This document shows positions 21,301-26,854 of a stretch of 26,854 nt of DNA, piece by piece. How positions within the stretch are numbered: the first letter of the stretch is position 1; each line of letters begins with the position of its first letter. Location of the stretch: contig NW_003546258.1 of assembly GCF_000090795.2 (NCBI RefSeq), positions 109,224-136,077 on the forward strand, given 5' to 3'. This stretch comes from Amphimedon queenslandica (lineage: Eukaryota > Porifera > Demospongiae > Haplosclerida > Niphatidae). The notes below the pieces were generated by a model. That model worked only from the letters and a program-made list of their open reading frames with translations. It had not been told where the DNA came from and did not search any database. The translations under genes and the position numbers were made by a program.

Positions 21301-24300
21301 CTCTCATATAGTGTGTAATCTTTTCCTGAATGATGATGACCTTAGAGAAGGCAGCGAGACACTCCGTATTTTACTATCAACTAATGATTCAAGAGTTAAG
21401 ACTGATGAAGCTATCATTATTATTAATGATCCGGAAGATGGTGAGGGAGAGAGAGATAAAGATTGTTTACTTCATTTTGTATGAAGCACTTTAGCATAAA
21501 CCGCATTACATAGCCACAACTTTAATTTGTGTTTGTCTCTTGTTGATTATGTCTGAGAGCCAGTCTGCACGATCGTGTCTAATTATTAAAGATATTTTAA
21601 TTCTCTCTCTCTCTCCTTCTCCTCTAGCTTCAGTTGTAGAGTTTGAAGATGTGATTGTGAATGTTACTGAGCCAGTCTCTAACTTTGAAGTAGACCATAC
21701 AGAAGTTCAGCTATTGGTCAATAGAAAGAAAGGGCTAAATGTGGAAGCATCCATCGATTATTATACATTTGAGAATGCGACTATGAGTCATGAGAGTACA
21801 AAAAGTTACAACTCTTCAAAGAAAAGGATCACTTTTGCTGCTGGAGTGGAGAGGGTGACTGTGACAATACCAGTACATTATGAGGCCTTGCAGAATGATG
21901 AGACATTTTATGCTCAATTGATTGGGAACAATGTGACAAGGCTAGGGCAACAGGACAGGATGACTATAGTAGTCAAAAACAGGATATTAAAAGGGGTTTA
22001 TTTTCCTGCTAATCCAGTCATTGCATCATTCGTTAACCAGTCGGTCCAATTCAATCCTCAAGGAGCTACGGTGTATCATGATCTGCCTTTATTGTGTCGA
22101 ACGGTGAGATTATACTAATGCTATAAGTATATTTTGTTTGTTTACGCACAGCATAATAGCATTCCTTTAGGTAGTGACTCTTAATACAATGAATTATAGT
22201 GCTAGTGTGGTCTAGTGATCTCACGACTACTTGTCTTCAAATATATTTTGTTTGTAGGAAGACAAAAGTCGTGTAGTGAGGGCTAGGGCAACACACATTA
22301 AGATTGTATTTAGTTGTGTATTTCTAATTGCATTTGTGTAGCAGCTGCATTTTACGCTGCTATTGTTTTTATAAAAAGCATGCAATTAGGATTGTGGCCA
22401 GACCAATTTTACCAATACACATACATTTTCTTATGTTGTGTTTCAAATTTTAACTGATTCCAATCAAAATTATGATTATTTTTTTGCAAATCTAAAAAAG
22501 TTACTCAAAAATTGAGCCAGTTGTCCAAATTTTTCCAAAAATGACTAGGAGAGAATTCTCAATTTTTATTACAATATCTGATACATATACATGTTTTTAT
22601 GTTGTGTAGCAAGTTTGAGCTGATTTGAATTAAAAATTAGATTTTTTACAAATTTTTATAGTTACTCAAAAATTTTGCAAAAGTACTATAGTACAGGGTC
22701 GTTGGCCAAATTTCGCCAAAAATGACTAGGAGAGAATTCTCAATTTTTATTACATTTTTTGATGCATATACATGTTCTTATGTTGTGTAGCAAGTTTGAG
22801 TTGATTCCGATTAAATTTGGATTTTTTACAAATTTTTAAAGTTACTCAAAAATTGGGCCAAAATCCTTGTACAGGGTCGTTGGTCAAATTTCACCAAAAA
22901 TGACTAGGAGAGAATTCTCAATTTTTATTACATTTTCCGATGCATATACATGTTCTTATGTTGTGTAGCAAGTTTGAGCTGATTCCAATTCAATTTGGAT
23001 TTTTTACAAATTTTTAATGTCACTCAAAAATCAGGCCAAAGTCCCTATACTATATAGTACAAGAGAGAATTTTTGATTTTATCACTTTTCTGATGCATGT
23101 ACTTTTGTTGCATGGAAACTTTTAATTACCAGTAACATTTTTAAGTTACTTCTGTCAAAATATTATGTCAACTTTGCTATGCTTCACAAATAAAAATTAT
23201 TTATTTATTTAACTTATTGTGTAGGCTTGTGATCAATGGCATGATGAATGTGACCAGCAAGGTATTGATGCTCACAAAACAATTTATGAATGGTGGATAT
23301 CAGAAAATGGAGAAGCATTCTTCCAAATCAAGAGAGATACTTTTTTGACGACTACTGCATCTCATACTCTCTCTCCAGTCTACTTTAGTCGTAACGTTTG
23401 GATCAAGTGTGTCACAAAAGCTGTTGATGTGAGTGGAGTTAAAGGTTACTCTAGAACTAGCAACCCTGTCTTAATTGGAAATAAACCATTTTACAAATAT
23501 CAGCGAAATCAGTCAAAAATTGAAGTCAAATTTGAAACTTATGCGTCATTTCAAGGAAATGAAAAAGTAATCTATTTGCACTATTTATATTAATGTATAT
23601 ATATTTTTTAATTTTTTAAAAGGATTTTGTAGAATTAGTGGTTACAATGCCTGCTCTACCAAACTCAATTCCACTCATAACATCGAAACCAATCCTTTCT
23701 CCTCTACTTTATATCCTAACTCGTCCTTCTGCTCGTAACGGCCACTCTTGCTCCAACCTCATTCCTAGCTCTAAAAGGACTAGTTTACTCTCTGGAGAGT
23801 CACAGGGACTTGATAAATACTTGATAAAGGGAGTGTGGGTCTTTAGAAAATGGCTGCAATTTAAATCAATCAAAAATGCATGCCCTGTTTCTTTTTCTAA
23901 TGACGAAGAAGGAAACTTGAGTCTTTCGATGCCTCTTTACGTGACCGAATTAAAGATCAGGAATGGAGCTCCAATCATCATTAACAATTCGAAGCACAAT
24001 ATGACACTGCATAGTAAACTGCTACCTGCTATTGAGTCAGCAGTGTCTTCTTTTCCATTCAATTACCGACCGGTAGAAAAGTCCAACTACCAAAAAATCT
24101 CTTTCTCACCTCATTCCGTTGATTTACAACCTTTAAACAAGATTCGTCTCTTTGGATATACCAATTATTCTCATATTTCACTCCAGAGGCTGGTTATTAG
24201 AATTATTGTGGAAGGTAGTCCTAATGCTCTGTTGCCATTAAGCTATGAAGAAAGTAATGGAAACATTATTAATGGCTGGATTATTGAGACAAGTCTTAGA

Positions 24301-25847
24301 AACAACATTTCATTTGATGTTAAAATATGCCAAAATAATGACCATGATGCTTCAATTGGACGCTTTAGTAACTGCGAGAGCTTCACATTTGAAATACCAT
24401 TGACAACAGTTAACAATCAACTTATGTTGTCTTCAGAACTGGAGTCTAATGCAATAATGCTTAGTGAAAGAGAGGCCAATATGCACAATATATCAGGTAC
24501 GAGTTGATAATGTCAATTACTCATTATTTGTATGTGTGTTTTAATAGGGAAAAATGTACTGAAACTCTCAGTGTATCTTCATCACTCCTCTATAATGAGG
24601 CCTCAATTTGAATTACTGGTTGATGAAGTGATTCTTAAGCACAATGAGCAAGAGAGAGTTTTATTGGTAAGTAGTATTTGATGGGCTTTATGTGAACAGT
24701 GTAATTATGCTATTGTAGGATGCTTTGAGAGAGAGAAAGGGCCCATCTCATGTGACAGTGTGCTTTGTATTAGATGGAATGGTAAGGGTATAATAATACT
24801 GATAACATACTGATAATATTTTTTTCATTTCTACAGCGCATTGACCCCAACAGTTTCATTCTGACAAACAGCAGTGTCCGTTCACATGCCCATGGGATCA
24901 AGTACCGGGAATTTGAAACAATAGCAAGTCTTCCTCAGTTGCATATTGAAGATCCACCAACCCCGACTGCTGTTACTGGTACTGACACTCCTATAACAGG
25001 AACCAATTCAACACTACCGCTGTATGCCTTCACGCTCATTTTGATAACTGCAGTTATACTGGCATCAGTCTGTACCATCACTTGTGCACTCTTGGTGTAC
25101 ACTCTTAGACAAAGGCGGCTGTTGAAGACAAAAAACAACCTTATCCAAGATGTGTCAGTAGAAACTAATCTTGGAGAAAATCGCCCAAGACGAAGCACCA
25201 GACGAAAAGGAAGAGATTTTCTCAGTTCTTATTCCTCCTCCTCCTCTTCCTCTCCTCAATTCAGAGGTTTCTATTCTCCGTCAATCACTCCTATCAGTGA
25301 CACTCAACCCTCTGTACTTACAAGATCAAAGAGTTTGCCCGATTTGTCGTCTGTTTCGCCACCTTTTGACACCTTTAGTCTCACGCCTCCGGGTTCTACT
25401 GGATCAGAGTCTCCGCCCACTCCACCCACAGAGGGTTCTCGTATTGTGCTTACTAAGATTATTCCAATTAAAGAGCGCCACAAAAGTTTAATGCACGAAT
25501 TGTGGCGTATAAGTGAAAATGCAAGGGGGATGTCGTCAGAAATGGACGAAAGATTATCAACGTCAAGTAGCAATGATGACGCTGGGGCTGGTAATATTAA
25601 AGGTGCCCCCCAGGGGGTGGGGTGGTACGAGAGGTTTCAAACTAGACAAAAATCACTTGAACTTTATTCTAAAATGTATTCGAAAGCTACACCAGCTACA
25701 GAGCATAAGACCGACGATGCTAAAGTACCAGATGACAAAAGTACTGCAATATTATGCCAGGTTGAAGTACACGATGTGGGCGAGGATTCAAATGAAGATT
25801 TAAATGGCGAGGAAACTCTGGAGACTAAGACAACTGTTGAAGCGTAA
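15322..25847 (+). CDS. FREM2/FRAS1-like transmembrane extracellular-matrix protein
   Basis: Large type-I membrane protein of the FRAS1/FREM family, which in vertebrates forms basement-membrane adhesion complexes. Twelve exons: 15322-18779, 19372-19655, 19756-20157, 20427-20771, 21043-21240, 21312-21440, 21628-22103, 23225-23566, 23623-24496, 24548-24666, 24719-24781 and 24837-25847. All phases join, giving about 2566 residues. Domains: signal peptide 1-19 (FILLLLVILL core); an N-terminal FREM-type module with GHISPTTLPC; six or seven divergent CSPG/NG2-type repeats to about 1150; five Calx-beta domains (about 1155-1765); the FREM C-terminal ectodomain (SPVYFSRNVWIKCVTKAVD, then PLYVTELKI); a transmembrane helix near 2294-2318 followed by RQRR; and a Ser/Pro-rich tail. 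The first exon alone encodes 1152 residues. There are many N-glycosylation sequons. Vertebrate FREM2 has 12 CSPG repeats, so this form is shorter. The tail motif CQVEVHDV resembles the FREM2 C-terminus. FRAS1 versus FREM orthology is not resolved. Confidence 0.9.
22198..22300. repeat. Fold-back / possible tRNA-derived SINE relic in FREM-like intron 7
   Basis: CACGACTACTTGTCTTC is followed after a 19-base loop by its near-inverse GAAGACAAAAGTCGTG. The stretch GTGTGGTCTAGTGATC just before it resembles a tRNA/SINE A-box region. No B-box was found, so the SINE reading is weak; the inverted repeat itself is plain. Confidence 0.4.
22430..23075 (-). repeat. Intronic ~180-bp repeat, copy set 3 (inverted)
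   Basis: At least three degenerate units in FREM-like intron 7, reading on the minus strand as the same family found at 4115-4480 and 13090-13790. Shared blocks on the plus strand are AAAAATGACTAGGAGAGAAT, CATGTTCTTATGTTGTGTAG and GTACAGGGTCGTTGG; spacing of the last is about 178 bp. The palindrome core is decayed (ACTATAGTACAGGG, CTTGTACAGGG, CCCTATACTATATAGTAC), so this set looks older than the RPIA set. Confidence 0.88.
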
Positions 25848-26173
25848 TATTGTACCTTATTGTACGATCAGTTTAAACAATTACTGTCTCTTTTAATATT
25901 TATATTATAATATATTGTTGATGTATTCCCTCTCTTTCTTTTTTTACTTCCACACCTGTGACTCACTTTAAAACCAGTTAAACTTCTTAACTTGTGTAAC
26001 ATATCATCATCATCATCATTATTATTATTATCATTATGCTATCATTATCACTAATATCATTAATAGTAATATCTTGAAAAGATTAATATTTTAACTTGAA
26101 TGGATAAGTGATCTATTATAATACAATAATGATTATACAGTGATGCTATATGCATATATAGGCAGTAGTTATG
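25848..26173. other. Convergent intergenic gap with a short trinucleotide run
   Basis: A gap of 326 bp between the stops of the FREM-like gene and the small minus-strand gene. It is AT-rich, with an ATC/ATT run at about 26005-26035 and no clear AATAAA on either strand. I see no gene in it. Confidence 0.6.
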
Positions 26174-26694
26174 TCATTCTTTGATATCTTCTTTGCTTAA
26201 AAACTGTTCCTCTACCTGCCTATCCTTCTCTTTCATTCTCTCCACACATTGACGACATTCTTCAACTCTTGTACGCATCTGATCCGATTTTATAGGATCA
26301 AATAATGTAACCACGTCAACATTTAAAAGGTGAGCTTTCACTTCAGAAAAAAGAGAAAAGATATCATTTTACATCAATTCAGCTTACTGCTGGCTTCATT
26401 TAGTCTTTGCTGTGTGCTTTTTAACATTCGCCCTATTTCTTCAATTCTTGTAATCTCCTCATTATGAGAATAATCTCCAGCTGCTCCAATCCCTCCACCA
26501 CTGTTCCTATTAACTAACAGTAGCAGTTACATTGCTTTTAAAATCAAATTTTGGCAATTTTCAATGATTCTATTTTACCTCTTTCTGGTTGACTGTCTTT
26601 ATTGCAAAAATAAGGGGGCTCTGTATTAGTCTGCATTATACAAAATTAGAAGAGTTTGTAATAATGTGCAAAAAACATACCCTACCTCTTCCAT
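26174..26694 (-). CDS. Small coiled-coil protein, family not recognised
   Basis: Four exons on the minus strand: 26694-26686 (nine bases, Met-Glu-Glu), 26630-26579, 26513-26388 and 26340-26174. All have GT-AG introns and consistent phases, giving 117 residues. The third acceptor must be the GTTAG ending at 26514, because the nearer AATAG puts the frame out. The N-terminus (about 45 residues) is polar and Gly/Asn-rich. From about residue 40 the protein is highly charged and helical, with EEITRIEEIGRMLKSTQQRL and then MRTRVEECRQCVERMKEKD, which read like coiled-coil segments separated by a hydrophobic LLNVDVVTLFDP linker. It has no signal peptide or membrane segment. Size and make-up resemble subunits of small coiled-coil complexes, but I cannot assign a family. 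It is divergent from the edge gene. Confidence 0.72.
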
Positions 26695-26806
26695 ATTGAA
26701 TTGAGCAATGAGCAACACACAATCACGTGATTACAAGAAGAAGAAGATTGGGCGTGTCTTTAAACGTGCAACCACATGTCATAGATAATAGAGTCACTAC
26801 CATACG
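26695..26806. promoter_or_regulatory. Bidirectional promoter at the right edge
   Basis: Only 112 bp lie between two divergent ATGs. The segment contains ATCACGTGATTAC (a CACGTG E-box) and GGGCGTGTC, a GC/CACCC-type box like the one in the GPAT/NUDT7 promoter. The role is inferred from spacing. Confidence 0.5.
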
Positions 26807-26854
26807 ATGTCTTCTTCTCTCTCCAAACCTTTCAAACGTTTTAAACTCGATCCT
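26807..26854 (+). CDS. Start of an unknown gene, cut by the window edge
   Basis: ATG followed by 15 open codons to the last base, giving MSSSLSKPFKRFKLDP. The head-to-head position 112 bp from the coiled-coil gene repeats the arrangement seen twice elsewhere in the window, which supports a real start. The basic Lys/Arg/Phe make-up is compatible with a nuclear or basic N-terminus, but nothing more can be said. Confidence 0.45.
   Translation, partial: MSSSLSKPFKRFKLDP

Noticed and set aside
25171..25803. Alternative-frame open frames in the tail exon of the FREM-like gene
   Set aside because: The main frame continues in phase from the transmembrane exon to the stop at 25847; these are frame shadows of a Ser/Pro-rich tail.
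25950..26050. Polyadenylation signal of the FREM-like gene
   Set aside because: Only ATC/ATT repeats and AT-rich words are present; no AATAAA or ATTAAA could be placed with confidence.

Overview
The window looks like gene-dense genomic DNA of an early-branching animal, most likely a sponge. The evidence is a set of intact metazoan genes (GPAT3/4-type acyltransferase, peroxisomal NUDT7, ankyrin/SOCS-box, RPIA and a FRAS1/FREM-type giant matrix receptor), mostly short GT-AG introns, tiny intergenic gaps, AT-rich non-coding DNA and abundant (GA)n and TACATG-type microsatellites. The clade is an inference from style, not from a species marker. There are no prokaryotic operons, CRISPR arrays or intact transposons, and I recognised no RNA genes.

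Layout: (1) 508-8684, minus: the 5' part of a GPAT3/4-like glycerol-3-phosphate acyltransferase. Eight exons were rebuilt; the rest of the catalytic domain lies beyond the left edge, and two short exons could not be placed. Its introns hold most of the repeats. (2) 8866-9885, plus: a two-exon NUDT7-type peroxisomal CoA diphosphatase ending in SKL. (3) 10032-12349, minus: a two-exon ankyrin-repeat/SOCS-box protein. (4) 12590-14919, plus: a complete 11-exon ribose-5-phosphate isomerase A. (5) 15322-25847, plus: a complete 12-exon FREM2/FRAS1-like transmembrane protein of about 2566 residues. (6) 26174-26694, minus: a four-exon gene for a 117-residue coiled-coil protein I do not recognise. (7) 26807 to the right edge, plus: the first 16 codons of another gene.

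Three head-to-head pairs (GPAT/NUDT7, the SOCS-box gene/RPIA, the coiled-coil gene/the edge gene) share promoters of about 110-240 bp. The SOCS-box/RPIA promoter carries a 12-bp NRF1-type palindrome and two CACGTG E-boxes. The genes do not form one pathway: there are two lipid/CoA enzymes, one pentose-phosphate enzyme, one putative ubiquitin-ligase adaptor and one basement-membrane receptor. They look like ordinary neighbours in a compact genome.

The most notable non-genic signal is a repeat family with units of about 180-187 bp. It occurs as short tandem arrays inside introns of three different genes here, and many units centre on the 20-bp palindrome CCCTGTACTATAGTACAGGG. I found no clearly new biological system. 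The repeat family, a GC-AG mini-intron, a fold-back element inserted in a microsatellite, and unusual residues in the SOCS box and Nudix box merit a second look.
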